The notes: generated from the letters alone by a model not told the origin. DNA of 64,000 nucleotides from Chitinophaga silvatica (GCF_003419895.1 NZ_QPMM01000006.1:516340-580339); one strand, 5' to 3'; positions 45,691 to 55,405 are shown, counted from the stretch's first letter. Translations and numbers: made by a program.

Positions 45691-46869
45691 ATGAAAACAA
45701 CTAAAACTATTCTGATATCAGGTGCCAGTATTGCCGGTCCTGCACTTGCCTTCTGGTTGCACAAATATGGGTATGATGTTACAATTATAGAACAGGCGCC
45801 CACTATTCGTCCTGGCGGTTATGCGGTTGATTTTCGGGGAGTAGCTATGACGGTATTACAACAGATGAATCTTCTTGATGAGATTCGGAAATGTGAAACC
45901 CGCACAGGCAAAATTAATGTTGTTGATAAAGATGATAATAAGGTGGGAAGCTTTCCTGATGCTTTTACCAGTGGTGAGTTAGAGATTATGAGGGGAGATT
46001 TGGCGAACATATTATATGAAGCTACCAGACAAAATGTGAATTATATTTTCGATGATACCATTACCGCTATTACAGAACATGCCAACGGTGTAATGGTAGC
46101 ATTCAAAGAGAATAGGCCCAGAGATTTCGATCTGGTGATAGGTGCGGATGGATTACACTCCAAAGTGCGGTCACTTTCTTTTGGTGAAGAAAACTCTTTT
46201 AATACTCACCTGGGTTTGTATGTTGCAATTTTTACTACTCCAAATTTTCTAAACCTGAATATGGATGGTGTATATTATAGCTCATTAGGGAAACGTGTAG
46301 GTGTGTTTGGTGCCAACGCTGGAGCAGAAGCAAGAGCATCCTTGTATTTTGCAGATAAACCTATGCACTATAATCATAGAGATGTTGAGCAACAAAAACA
46401 GATTGTTAGAGAAAAGTTTGCAGGCGAAGAGTGGAAAGTACCTGCTTTACTTGAAATGATGGAGGAGGCAACAGATTTTTATTTTGATTCTATTAGCCAG
46501 ATAAAAATGAAGCGTTGGTCTAATGGCCGTGTTGCATTATTAGGAGACGCTGCATATTGCGCTTCTCCGATGTCGGGGATGGGAACCAGCATGGCTATAA
46601 TTGGTGCTTATATCCTGGCAGGAGAGCTTCATGAAGCCAATGGTAATTATCAACAGGCCTATACTAATTATGAAGCTCAAATGAGGGCCTTTACAGAACG
46701 TTGCCAGAAGATGGCAGAAGGTGCCCATTGGTTTGTGCCTACTACCAAATTCAAATATTGGATGAGCCAACAGATCTGGAAAATATTGCCGTATACTCCA
46801 TGGAAAAATATGATGATAGAGATGCCTACAAGGATCGCTAACTCTATTACTTTAAAACAATACGCCTGA
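45691..46869 (+). CDS. FAD-dependent aromatic-type monooxygenase
   Basis: Class A flavoprotein monooxygenase of 392 aa that hydroxylates a small organic molecule using NAD(P)H and O2. FAD motifs: ILISGASIAGPALAFWL (7-23), the DG motif IGADGLHSKVR (about 150), and the GD motif ALLGDAAYCASPMSGMG (about 285). It resembles Tet(X)-like and salicylate-hydroxylase-like enzymes, but the substrate is not predictable. The ATG is only four bases after a perfect -7 box, so the mRNA is probably leaderless. Divergent from the amidohydrolase operon, with which it may share regulation. Confidence 0.9.
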   Translation: MKTTKTILISGASIAGPALAFWLHKYGYDVTIIEQAPTIRPGGYAVDFRGVAMTVLQQMNLLDEIRKCETRTGKINVVDKDDNKVGSFPDAFTSGELEIMRGDLANILYEATRQNVNYIFDDTITAITEHANGVMVAFKENRPRDFDLVIGADGLHSKVRSLSFGEENSFNTHLGLYVAIFTTPNFLNLNMDGVYYSSLGKRVGVFGANAGAEARASLYFADKPMHYNHRDVEQQKQIVREKFAGEEWKVPALLEMMEEATDFYFDSISQIKMKRWSNGRVALLGDAAYCASPMSGMGTSMAIIGAYILAGELHEANGNYQQAYTNYEAQMRAFTERCQKMAEGAHWFVPTTKFKYWMSQQIWKILPYTPWKNMMIEMPTRIANSITLKQYA

Positions 46870-47030
46870 AGATTTTAAATCCAAGGGTTCTATATAAATA
46901 CATATCAGGTAAATGCAAATTGAAATTTATGGCAGGAAGGAATTAAAGATGAATATAACTAAATGAATGGATAGAGACACAATGCAGCGAGTGGAATTAA
47001 CTATCATCTGCCAATGAATTAAATGAGTTA

Positions 47031-47061
47031 AAAGGGCCAATCACTTGGTGGTTGGCCCTTT
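47031..47061. terminator. Bidirectional terminator between convergent genes
   Basis: Perfect 10-bp stem 47031-47040 with 47052-47061 (AAAGGGCCAA/TTGGCCCTTT), 11-base loop. Confidence 0.8.
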
Positions 47062-47070
47062 CTATACGTA

Positions 47071-47466
47071 TTAACCGGCTAATCCGCCTAACATACTGTA
47101 GGATATAATTCCAAGTACAATCAATGTAAGGCATACATATAAATAATCTTTTTCTAACAGGAAGGCGATAACGCTAAATGCTATACGAAAAATTGGTGTG
47201 GCTATTAATAGCACAACTCCCAATTGAATAATGTTCATTCCTTTATTTTCTAATACGCCTTGCCAGATGCCTGTAAGATGGTTGAGCCCTTCTCTGACAC
47301 CCGTAAATGTTGAATAATTGGGTTGTTCATGACCATGACGTATGAGGTATATTACTCCACCAATAAATACTATAATGCTGGAAAGAACTACACCTATCCT
47401 GAGCTGTTTGCCGATGATCTGCTGAATATCTTTGTCTTTCAGGTATTTGGAAAATAATTGTTTCAT
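47071..47466 (-). CDS. DUF1634 membrane protein
   Basis: A 131-aa protein with three or four hydrophobic segments (IGVVLSSIIVFIGGVIYLI; IIQLGVVLLIATPIFRIAFSVIAFLL; YVCLTLIVLGIISYSMLGG), matching DUF1634. This family is almost always encoded next to a TauE/SafE exporter, as here (four bases between genes), and is assumed to assist it. ATG 47466 is chosen; an upstream ATG at 47493 would overlap the exporter gene. Confidence 0.88.
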   Translation of the reverse strand: MKQLFSKYLKDKDIQQIIGKQLRIGVVLSSIIVFIGGVIYLIRHGHEQPNYSTFTGVREGLNHLTGIWQGVLENKGMNIIQLGVVLLIATPIFRIAFSVIAFLLEKDYLYVCLTLIVLGIISYSMLGGLAG

Positions 47467-47470
47467 GCTA

Positions 47471-48307
47471 TCATAATTTATGAGTAATACCATTGTAGAT
47501 CATCTGTATTGCTAAAAAGCTGATCACAAGACTAAAAACAATACGTAACCACTTTACATTTGCCCGGGTTAGAATTTTGGAGCCGGCAAAAGCACCTGCC
47601 AATACTCCTAATACTACCGGCATACATAAGCCCGGAGAAACATAGCCTCTTTGCAGGTAAACCACTGCACTGGCAGCTGCTGTTACACCAATCATAAAGT
47701 TACTGGTGGTAGTAGATACCTTAAATGGAATACGCATAATATTATCCATTGCCAGTACTTTTAATGCTCCCGAACCAATTCCGAGCAACCCCGACATAAC
47801 ACCGGCAAATAACATCATGAAATAACCGCCAACCACGTGATGAACTTTGTAGTTGACAATTCCTGTTGGTGTAGGATAACTGCTATTGAGCCTTAAGCGT
47901 TCTGCTAATTTGCTGTTACCGGATTCGGTAGAATGATCCTGCTTTTTTTTGAATGAGGTAAGTGCTGAAAAAATAAGGACACACCCAAAAATTATAGCCA
48001 CTATATGCGTGGGCATAAACACAGCTAATAAAGCTCCTGCTACCGCCCCCGTAGTAGTTGCAATTTCCAGAAACATCCCCAGTCTGATATTGGTGATTCC
48101 TTCCTTAACGTAGGCCGAGGCAGACCCCGATGATGTTGCAATAGAAGCAATGAGAGCTGTTCCAATTGCATAACGGATGTCGGCATGAAAAATTAGTGTC
48201 AGTAGGGGAATAATGACTACGCCACCTCCCAGGCCTGTTAATGACCCCAGTAACCCGGCCAGAAAAGCGCCGAGAAGAAGAATGAGGGTAAATGATAAAA
48301 TGGTCAT
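47471..48307 (-). CDS. TauE/SafE (TSUP) family anion exporter
   Basis: Inner-membrane protein of about 278 aa with about eight helices in two related halves, each with a Gly-rich motif (AGLLGSLTGLGGGVVIIPLL at the start; SGLLGIGSGALKVLAMD in the second half). TSUP proteins move sulfite, sulfoacetate, taurine or related organosulfur anions. ATG 48307 gives the normal family start; the frame also allows 48334. First gene of a two-gene operon with DUF1634. No sulfur-metabolism gene is adjacent, so the anion is unknown. Confidence 0.9.
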   Translation of the reverse strand: MTILSFTLILLLGAFLAGLLGSLTGLGGGVVIIPLLTLIFHADIRYAIGTALIASIATSSGSASAYVKEGITNIRLGMFLEIATTTGAVAGALLAVFMPTHIVAIIFGCVLIFSALTSFKKKQDHSTESGNSKLAERLRLNSSYPTPTGIVNYKVHHVVGGYFMMLFAGVMSGLLGIGSGALKVLAMDNIMRIPFKVSTTTSNFMIGVTAAASAVVYLQRGYVSPGLCMPVVLGVLAGAFAGSKILTRANVKWLRIVFSLVISFLAIQMIYNGITHKL

Positions 48308-48438
48308 AAGATTGTTTGGTCGGTTTATAATCAACAGTTCTTAGGAATTACAGTTATCTGCTGATATGGCAAAAGTAACATGATTTCCGCAATCGGGGTT
48401 TGATATGTACCTTGCAGTCAAAATACCGTAAACTGATT

Positions 48439-49266
48439 ATGATTAAGGTTGGTGCATACAATGTGTTGAGAGTAAAGAAAGAGGCAGATTTTGGAGTTTA
48501 TCTCGAAGGTGTAGACCAGGAGATCCTTCTTCCTGCCAGATTTGTGCCTAAAGGCACTAAAATTGGCGATGAGCTTGAAGTTTTCCTGTACCACGATTCG
48601 GAAAACAGGCTGATTGCTACTACTCAACGCCCCTACGGCATTGCCGGAGATGTTGTATTGCTGAAAGCCGTTAGCGTAACCAAACAGGGCGCATTTCTCG
48701 ACTGGGGCCTAATGAAAGACTTATTCGTGGCTTCCAGTCAACAGCTGACTAAAATGGTTCCGGGCCAGGAATATCTGGTTAGAATTTATATTGATGATTT
48801 GACCGGCCGTTTGGCTGCTACCGAGAAAATAGATCCTTTCCTGAGTAATGAAGACCTTACTGTAAACGAAAAAGACATGGTAGATCTGATCGTTTACAGA
48901 AGAACAGATATTGGCTACCTCGTAATCATCAATAGTAAACATACTGGTATCGTTCACCATAACGAAGTATTCAGAACATTGGAAACCGGAGATAAACTGA
49001 AAGGATTTATCCGTCGTATTACGGGCGATAAAATTGATGTAGTAATCGGAAAACCCGGATTCGAGAAGGTTGATGATTCTACCGATACAATTCTTCGATT
49101 ATTACATGAGCATAATGGTTATTTACCATATAACGATAAATCGTCACCGGAAGAAATTCAGGAATTTTTCCAGATGTCAAAGAAGACCTTTAAAATGACA
49201 ATCGGAAATCTTTATAAACAAAGGAAGATAGAGTTTACTCAAACAGGTATTAAAGCTGTTGAATAA
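48439..49266 (+). CDS. CvfB-like S1-domain RNA-binding protein
   Basis: A 275-aa protein of the CvfB/YitL family: tandem S1-like OB folds (about 1-60 GAYNVLRVKKEADFGVYLEG; about 68-135 LLKAVSVTKQGAFLDWGLMKDLFV; about 145-210) and a C-terminal winged helix (YNDKSSPEEIQEFFQMSKKTFKMTIGNLYKQRKIEF). CvfB binds RNA in staphylococci and affects virulence gene expression; the Bacteroidota role is not established. The ATG at 48439 gives the family start; the frame is open to 48400. Confidence 0.9.
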   Translation: MIKVGAYNVLRVKKEADFGVYLEGVDQEILLPARFVPKGTKIGDELEVFLYHDSENRLIATTQRPYGIAGDVVLLKAVSVTKQGAFLDWGLMKDLFVASSQQLTKMVPGQEYLVRIYIDDLTGRLAATEKIDPFLSNEDLTVNEKDMVDLIVYRRTDIGYLVIINSKHTGIVHHNEVFRTLETGDKLKGFIRRITGDKIDVVIGKPGFEKVDDSTDTILRLLHEHNGYLPYNDKSSPEEIQEFFQMSKKTFKMTIGNLYKQRKIEFTQTGIKAVE

Positions 49267-49279
49267 GCCAGAAAGCATA

Positions 49280-49323
49280 AAAAAATGAGGGTATATCATA
49301 CTTGATATACCCTCATTTTTTTT
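49280..49323 (+). terminator. Strong terminator after the cvfB-like gene
   Basis: 19-bp perfect stem 49280-49298 with 49303-49321, four-base loop, long T-run. Confidence 0.95.
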
Positions 49324-49354
49324 ACGTACATTCGAAACCTGTTAACCCAGCCAT

Positions 49355-50893
49355 ATGATTGTAAAAACCTTCGGCAGCGCCATACACGGCGTAAATGCTC
49401 TCACTATTACTATAGAAGTTAATGTTTCAACTAGAGGGAATAAACTCTTTATGGTAGGTCTTCCGGACAACGCTGTAAAAGAGAGTGAAAGACGGATAGA
49501 ATCTGCTATTAGTTACCTGGGGTTAAGAATGCCCAGAACACGCACTGTAGTAAATATGGCGCCGGCAGATATACGAAAAGCAGGTGCAGCCTACGATTTA
49601 CCTATAGCTATCTGTATTCTGGCTGCTGCCGGCTATATTCCTCACAACGAACTTAGCTCCTGCCTGATCATGGGCGAATTATCGCTCGATGGCACTGTAC
49701 TACCGCTTAAAGGAGTTCTATCCATGACTTTACAGGGGGTAGCTGAAGGCTTCAGTGCTTTTATCCTTCCTCTTTCCAACGCCCCTGAAGCCTCGCTGGT
49801 AAATCAGCTCCCAATTTTGGGCGTTCAGAGTTTAAAGGAGGCAATTCAACATTTTCAAAAAACAACAAGAATTCAACCTTATCATTCTCCCTCTCAATTT
49901 AATTCCACTTCGGCGATAAAAGAGCAGCTGGATTTCCTGGATGTAAAAGGCCAGTCTGCCACTAAAAGAGCATTGGAGATTGCCGCTGCCGGAGGACATA
50001 ATGCCATATTAATAGGCCCTCCCGGAGCCGGAAAAACCATGCTGGCAAGGCGTTTGCCTACCATATTGCCTCCACTTACCCTGCAGGAAACGTTGGAAAC
50101 AACTAAGATCCATTCTGTAGCCGGTAAGCTTCAAAGTACGTCTGCACTGATCTCACAACGCCCTTTTCGGAGTCCACATCACTCCATTAGCGATACTGCT
50201 CTGGTGGGTGGTGGTGGAATTCCTCAACCAGGCGAAATTTCGCTGGCACATAACGGTGTTTTATTCCTCGACGAATTACCTGAATTTAAAAGAAAGGCAT
50301 TGGAGGTACTAAGGCAACCCCTGGAAGAAAGACGGGTAACGATTTCAAGGGCCAGAATGGCTATAGATTTTCCTGCCAGTTTTATGTTACTGGCCTCTAT
50401 GAATCCTTGTCCTTGTGGTTATTTTGGCCATCCTGTGAGGTCATGTACCTGTCCGCCTGGTCAGGTGCAGAAGTATATCAACCGTATATCCGGCCCCCTG
50501 CTCGATAGAATTGATCTGCACGTGGAAGTAACGCCGGTAACATTTTCAGAGCTGAGCAGTCGTCAGTTATCCGATTCCAGCGAGGTAATACGAAAACGGG
50601 TGATGGCTGCCCGCGAAATACAGGCCAATAGATATAGCAGATATGAAGGTATTTACTGTAATGCGCAATTGCCTGTGCAGTTCCTGAAGGAAATGAATCA
50701 ATTCGATGCTCAGTGTTTATCCATGCTCAGTAAGGCAATGGAAAGGCTACAGCTTTCTGCACGAGCTTATGACCGGATTTTAAAAGTTAGCAGAACTATT
50801 GCCGATCTGGAAGGCAACGAAACTGTACTAGCCTCGCATATGGCGGAAGCTATTCAGTACCGCAGCCTCGACAGAGATATCTGGAAGCGATAA
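49355..50893 (+). CDS. YifB/ComM family Mg-chelatase-like AAA ATPase
   Basis: A 512-aa AAA+ protein. N-terminal Lon-like ChlI domain (about 20-140: RGNKLFMVGLPDNAVKESERRIESA), AAA core with Walker A GPPGAGKTM (about 220-228), Walker B FLDELPEF, and the Cys-rich insert NPCPCGYFGHPVRSCTCPPGQ, then a C-terminal Mg-chelatase lid. ComM in naturally competent bacteria is a hexameric branch-migration helicase aiding integration of incoming DNA. Two or more conserved Cys pairs could bind zinc. Convergent with the EF-G-like gene, seven bases apart. Confidence 0.95.
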   Translation: MIVKTFGSAIHGVNALTITIEVNVSTRGNKLFMVGLPDNAVKESERRIESAISYLGLRMPRTRTVVNMAPADIRKAGAAYDLPIAICILAAAGYIPHNELSSCLIMGELSLDGTVLPLKGVLSMTLQGVAEGFSAFILPLSNAPEASLVNQLPILGVQSLKEAIQHFQKTTRIQPYHSPSQFNSTSAIKEQLDFLDVKGQSATKRALEIAAAGGHNAILIGPPGAGKTMLARRLPTILPPLTLQETLETTKIHSVAGKLQSTSALISQRPFRSPHHSISDTALVGGGGIPQPGEISLAHNGVLFLDELPEFKRKALEVLRQPLEERRVTISRARMAIDFPASFMLLASMNPCPCGYFGHPVRSCTCPPGQVQKYINRISGPLLDRIDLHVEVTPVTFSELSSRQLSDSSEVIRKRVMAAREIQANRYSRYEGIYCNAQLPVQFLKEMNQFDAQCLSMLSKAMERLQLSARAYDRILKVSRTIADLEGNETVLASHMAEAIQYRSLDRDIWKR

Positions 50894-50900
50894 TCAAAGT

Positions 50901-53027
50901 TTATACTGCATCAACTTCTTTGTAACTCTCACTTAATTTCTTCTGCATATCGGCTGGAACTGGTGCGTAATCTGCAAATTGTGATTTAATCTTTGCTTTA
51001 CCCTGAGTAACATTTCTCAGTGCGGCAAATAATTTATCTATTTCGGCTTGCGGAATACGTGCTTTTATAATCTGATTACCATTTAAGGTATCCATTCCTG
51101 TTATAATACTTCTATGGCTTTGCAGTTCACTCATAATATCGCCCATCATTACATCAGGAGCTGAAGCTTCCAGGTCAAATACTGGTTCTAGCAGCTGAGG
51201 GGCGGCCTGATGGAAGGCTTCTCTGAAAGCCATCATGCCAGCTATTTTAAATGAAATTTCATTACTGTCTACCGGGTGCATTTTACCATCATAGATGCTT
51301 ACGCGTATATCCCTGACGTAAGAACCGGTTAATGGTCCTTCCTGCATTTTTTCCATTACTCCTTTCAGAATGGCAGGAAGAAATCTGTTTTCAATAGCTC
51401 CGCCAACAATACAGTTGTTGAAAACCAGTTTACCACCCCAGCTAAGCACAATTTCTTCTGAATCTCTTACCGGATGCTCTTTATAGGGAGGCATTCCTTC
51501 ATACCAGGGCTCAATTTTCATATATACTTCACCAAACTGGCCAGCTCCGCCAGATTGTTTTTTATGTCGGTATGATGCCTGTGCAGGTTTTTGAATAGTT
51601 TCTCTGTATGGAATTTTGGCCGGTAGAAATACAACAGGCATTTTGTAGATATTTTCGAGCCTCCATTTGGTTACCAGTAAATGTAGTTCCCCCTGTCCAT
51701 GCAGGATCACCTGTTTAAGTTCCCTGTTAAATTCTATGATCAGGGTAGGATCCTCCATATGTATTTCTGCCAGCACTTCACTCAGTTTTTCATCATCGCC
51801 TTTATTCTGAGGTTCTATTGCTACTCTGACTTTTGGTGAAGGGAAGGCCAGTGGAGCAATCGGGCCGGGGAAGCGTTTATCGGCTAAAGTATCGTTGGTG
51901 CGGGTATTCTTCAATTTTAAGGTGCAGCCGATATCACCGGCTTGCAACCGATCTATTGGATTTCTGTTTTTCCCATCGGCAATGAATAACTGACTTATTC
52001 TTTCGGTGGTGTTGTTTTCGAGGTTGATTAACTCCATTCCGGCTTTTACTTCACCGGAAATCACCTTGAAATAGGTTAATCTGCCGATATGTGGCTCTAC
52101 CAGTGTTTTAAAAACAAATAATCCTGCAGGGCCTGCAGGATCAATGGGGATATCTGAATTATTTGCAGTGTGCTCTGCTGGTACCTCAATAGCGGCAGGA
52201 GCAACATTGTCGATAAAGCCCATTAATCTTCCGCTGCCCATATTATTTTTTGCGGAAAGGCAGAATACGGGGAATACATGATGTTGAAGCATTCCTTTCT
52301 TAATGCCCGCTCTAAGTTCATCTTCGTCGAGACTTCCTTTATCGAAATACATTTCCATCAGGGAGTCGTCATTTTCGGCAGCCTTCTCCACCAGTTCGTT
52401 ATGTAGTTTATCGGCTTTTTCTTTTTCTTCAGGGGGAATTGGCAGTTTTTCTGGTTTGCCTCCATCTGTAGGGAAGCGGTACATTGTCATTTTTAGCAGG
52501 TCAATTATTGCGTTAAATCCGGGGCCCTGATTTACAGGATACTGCATTATTGTTACACTATTCCCGAATATTTGCTGGGCTTCTTCTACTGCTTTATTGA
52601 AAGAAGATAGTTCGGTATCCAACTGATTAACAGCAAAGATGGTTGGTTTTTGATATTTGTCTACATATTCCCACAATATTTCGGTGCCTACTTCCACTCC
52701 GTATTGTGCATTGAGCAATACTACGGCAGTATCGGCCACCCTGATGGCTGCAATTACTTCACCAATAAAATCTTCTAGTCCTGGTGTGTCTATGATATTA
52801 ATTTTATAATCCTTCCATTCGGTATGTAACAGTGTAGCATATACGGAGTTTCCTCGTTCCAATTCTATTTCGTGATAATCCGACACAGTATTTTTTTCTT
52901 CAATAGTTCCTCGTTTACTGATGATGCCGGCTTCGAATAACATTGTTTCGGAGAGGGTAGTCTTGCCGCTTTTGGGTGCACCTAACAGTACGATGTTTTT
53001 TACGTGTTTATCATCATACGCTTTCAT
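50901..53027 (-). CDS. Elongation factor G paralogue (FusA2-like GTPase)
   Basis: Translation-factor GTPase of about 708 aa with EF-G domain order. G1 GAPKSGKTT near residue 18, G3 DTPGLED, and G4 is NQLD instead of the canonical NKxD, a sign of the divergent FusA2 group rather than the housekeeping factor. Later domains include YRETIQKPAQASYRHKKQSGGAGQFGEV (domain IV start) and the C-terminal PQLLEPVFDLEASAPDVMMGDIMSELQSHRS. ATG 53027 gives the family start (MKAYDDKHVKNIVLLG); the frame is open to 53105. It is far from any ribosomal protein gene. Exact role unknown. Confidence 0.92.
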   Translation of the reverse strand: MKAYDDKHVKNIVLLGAPKSGKTTLSETMLFEAGIISKRGTIEEKNTVSDYHEIELERGNSVYATLLHTEWKDYKINIIDTPGLEDFIGEVIAAIRVADTAVVLLNAQYGVEVGTEILWEYVDKYQKPTIFAVNQLDTELSSFNKAVEEAQQIFGNSVTIMQYPVNQGPGFNAIIDLLKMTMYRFPTDGGKPEKLPIPPEEKEKADKLHNELVEKAAENDDSLMEMYFDKGSLDEDELRAGIKKGMLQHHVFPVFCLSAKNNMGSGRLMGFIDNVAPAAIEVPAEHTANNSDIPIDPAGPAGLFVFKTLVEPHIGRLTYFKVISGEVKAGMELINLENNTTERISQLFIADGKNRNPIDRLQAGDIGCTLKLKNTRTNDTLADKRFPGPIAPLAFPSPKVRVAIEPQNKGDDEKLSEVLAEIHMEDPTLIIEFNRELKQVILHGQGELHLLVTKWRLENIYKMPVVFLPAKIPYRETIQKPAQASYRHKKQSGGAGQFGEVYMKIEPWYEGMPPYKEHPVRDSEEIVLSWGGKLVFNNCIVGGAIENRFLPAILKGVMEKMQEGPLTGSYVRDIRVSIYDGKMHPVDSNEISFKIAGMMAFREAFHQAAPQLLEPVFDLEASAPDVMMGDIMSELQSHRSIITGMDTLNGNQIIKARIPQAEIDKLFAALRNVTQGKAKIKSQFADYAPVPADMQKKLSESYKEVDAV

Positions 53028-53137
53028 ATGTGGAGGATTTAAGTGGAAAATGTGCCTTTTGAAAGAACTTACTATTAAGTTACTGTTTTTTGACCAAAAT
53101 AGCACGCACTTTCTACTTTAAATGTGACAACATGCAG

Positions 53138-53145
53138 TACCTTTG
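53138..53145 (+). promoter_or_regulatory. -7 box for the ABC exporter gene
   Basis: Perfect TACCTTTG, 21 bases before the ATG at 53167. Confidence 0.45.
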
Positions 53146-53166
53146 CAGCTCATGATTTATTGATAT

Positions 53167-54945
53167 ATGAAACTATTATTACATTACCTCAAGAAATATA
53201 AATGGCTGGTGGTTTTGGCAATGTCTTTAGCCAGTATAAACCAACTCTTTTCACTGATGGACCCGATGATTTTCGGGTGGATTATAGATCGATTTGCTTC
53301 ACATCCGAAGACTACCATCAAAGGGGGCGATATTTTCAGGCCGGAAGGAGCATATTTACGTGGAGTGCTTCTGTTGGTTGCTGCGGCAATCGGAGTAGCC
53401 ATGGTTTCCAGAATTGCGAAGGCATTTCAGGACTATTTTGTACAGGTAATTGTTCAGAAGTTCGGAGCCCAGGTTTATACTGATGGATTAAAGCATTCAT
53501 TGCGCCTTCCATATCAGCAATTCGAAGATCAGCGTAGTGGAGAAACGTTGGCGATCCTACAGAAAGTAAGAACCGACTGTGAGAAATTTATTACTTCATT
53601 TGTGAACGTATTATTTGTTTCATTGATTGGTGTTATTGTAGTGATTGTTTATGCGGGGTTGGTTCACTGGTCGCTGCCTTTTGTTTACCTGGTTGGTTGT
53701 GTACTGTTATCTGTTTTGATGAGCGTATTGAGCAAAAAGATTAAAGTGATTCAGAAAACCATTGTTAAGGAAACAACAGCATTGGCTGGTTCTACCACCG
53801 AATCTTTACGCAATATAGAATTGGTAAAAAGTTTGGGTCTTACTCAACAGGAGATCAGAAGGCTGAATTCTACCACGCTGAAGATTTTGATGCTGGAACT
53901 CAGAAAAGTAAGGAGTATTCGCAGTATCAGCTTTGTTCAGGGTACCTTCGTAAACCTGATGCGCTCAAGTATTCTGTTTTTGCTGCTTTTTTATATCTAC
54001 AGAGATATTGCTACACTGGGCCAGTTAATGACCTTGCAACTATATTCCTTCTTTATTTTCGGGCCTTTACAGGAATTGGGAAATATCATTCTTAACTATC
54101 GTGAAGCCCAGGTATCACTTTTAAACTTTCAGGGAATTTTAAATACGCCGGTAGAAAAAATGCCTGATAATCCGGTTAAGGTATCTCAGATTGAAGAACT
54201 GACATTTAAAAAGGTAGGTTTTAAACATCTGACCGCTTCAAATAAGGCTTTGAATGATGTAGGCTTTAATGTGAAATTGGGCGAAACCATTGCATTTGTT
54301 GGCCCATCGGGTTCCGGTAAAACTACCTTAGTGAAATTATTGGTTGGGTTATACAGACCAAATGAAGGTCATATTTACTACAATGGGGTTGATTCCGCCG
54401 AAGTGGATATAGAAGAGCTGAGACACCAGGTAGGTTTTGTAACCCAGGATACGCAGTTGTTTGCCGGCACAATTAAGGAAAATCTGCTATTTGTGAATCC
54501 GGGTGCAACAGATCCGGAAATAATGGAAGCGCTGGATAAAGCCTCCTGTTATTCCTTGCTGGCAAGAGCCGATAAAGGCTTAGAAACAGTGATCGGGGAA
54601 GGAGGTATTAAAATTTCAGGCGGAGAAAAACAAAGATTGTCTATTGCTCGTGCTTTATTAAGAAAGCCGAGATTGCTGGTATTTGATGAAGCAACATCAG
54701 CTCTCGATTCAATAACTGAAGAAGAAATTACTTCAACTGTGAGAGAAGTAACAGCAAGTAAACAGCATATTACAGTAATGATTGCACACCGATTAAGTAC
54801 AATTATGCATGCCGATAGAATTTATGTTTTGGAGAAAGGGCAAATTGTAGAGGTTGGAAAGCACCAGGAATTGGTGGATGAAAAGGGATTATATTATGCC
54901 ATGTGGCGCCAACAGATTGGAGAGCGTAAAGTAGAAGCTTTCTAA
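53167..54945 (+). CDS. ABC exporter, fused membrane and ATPase domains
   Basis: A 592-aa half-transporter that should act as a homodimer. Membrane domain with six helices in about 1-320 (type IV exporter fold, MsbA-like), then the nucleotide-binding domain: Walker A GPSGSGKTT near 380, Q-loop VTQDTQLFAG, signature ISGGEKQRLSIARALL, Walker B LLVFDEATSALD and H-loop IAHRLST. Such proteins export lipids, peptides or drugs. The DUF983 gene follows 28 bases later, though that gene has its own -7 box. Confidence 0.94.
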   Translation: MKLLLHYLKKYKWLVVLAMSLASINQLFSLMDPMIFGWIIDRFASHPKTTIKGGDIFRPEGAYLRGVLLLVAAAIGVAMVSRIAKAFQDYFVQVIVQKFGAQVYTDGLKHSLRLPYQQFEDQRSGETLAILQKVRTDCEKFITSFVNVLFVSLIGVIVVIVYAGLVHWSLPFVYLVGCVLLSVLMSVLSKKIKVIQKTIVKETTALAGSTTESLRNIELVKSLGLTQQEIRRLNSTTLKILMLELRKVRSIRSISFVQGTFVNLMRSSILFLLLFYIYRDIATLGQLMTLQLYSFFIFGPLQELGNIILNYREAQVSLLNFQGILNTPVEKMPDNPVKVSQIEELTFKKVGFKHLTASNKALNDVGFNVKLGETIAFVGPSGSGKTTLVKLLVGLYRPNEGHIYYNGVDSAEVDIEELRHQVGFVTQDTQLFAGTIKENLLFVNPGATDPEIMEALDKASCYSLLARADKGLETVIGEGGIKISGGEKQRLSIARALLRKPRLLVFDEATSALDSITEEEITSTVREVTASKQHITVMIAHRLSTIMHADRIYVLEKGQIVEVGKHQELVDEKGLYYAMWRQQIGERKVEAF

Positions 54946-54961
54946 TAAAATACAAATTGAT

Positions 54962-54969
54962 TAAATTTG
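54962..54969 (+). promoter_or_regulatory. -7 box giving a probable leaderless DUF983 mRNA
   Basis: Perfect TAAATTTG ending four bases before ATG 54974. Confidence 0.45.
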
Positions 54970-54973
54970 CCAC

Positions 54974-55405
54974 ATGAGTACAAAACGACCTAATTATTTC
55001 ATCAGTATGTTATCGATGAAATGTCCGAGATGTAGGAAGGGAGATATGTTCAAAGATCATAACCCTTTTCATGTTAAGCTGTCAAAGATTTTTAACATGT
55101 ATGAGAAGTGTCCGGTCTGTGATCAGAAGTATGAGTTGGAAACTGGGTTTTGGTTTGGTACCGGATACGTGAGTTATGCTTTATCAGTAGCATTTAGCGT
55201 GTTTAATTTGATATGGTATGCTGTATTCTTCGGTATAAGCTGGAGAGATAATAGCATTTTCATCTGGCTGGGTATAAATACTGTTTTGCTGGTGTTGATT
55301 CAACCCTGGTTGATGCGACTGAGCAGAGTTATTTACCTGTATTTCTTTGTGTATTACGATGAGAGTACGAAGGATTTGGAGAAACCCAAACACCATCATT
55401 CATGA
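54974..55405 (+). CDS. DUF983 membrane protein with zinc-ribbon-like cysteines
   Basis: A 143-aa protein. The N-terminal part has two Cys pairs (MKCPRCRKGDMF; EKCPVCDQKYELETGFWFGTGYVSYAL), a zinc-ribbon pattern typical of DUF983, followed by two membrane helices (VSYALSVAFSVFNLIWYAVFFGI; FIWLGINTVLLVLIQPWLM). The C-terminal tail is charged and His-rich (KPKHHHS). The function of the family is unknown. A -7 box four bases before the ATG suggests leaderless transcription as well as read-through from the ABC gene. Confidence 0.9.
   Translation: MSTKRPNYFISMLSMKCPRCRKGDMFKDHNPFHVKLSKIFNMYEKCPVCDQKYELETGFWFGTGYVSYALSVAFSVFNLIWYAVFFGISWRDNSIFIWLGINTVLLVLIQPWLMRLSRVIYLYFFVYYDESTKDLEKPKHHHS

Noticed and set aside
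45691..46869. Tet(X) tetracycline-resistance enzyme
   Set aside because: The FAD motifs are generic to class A monooxygenases; nothing seen is specific to tetracycline inactivation.
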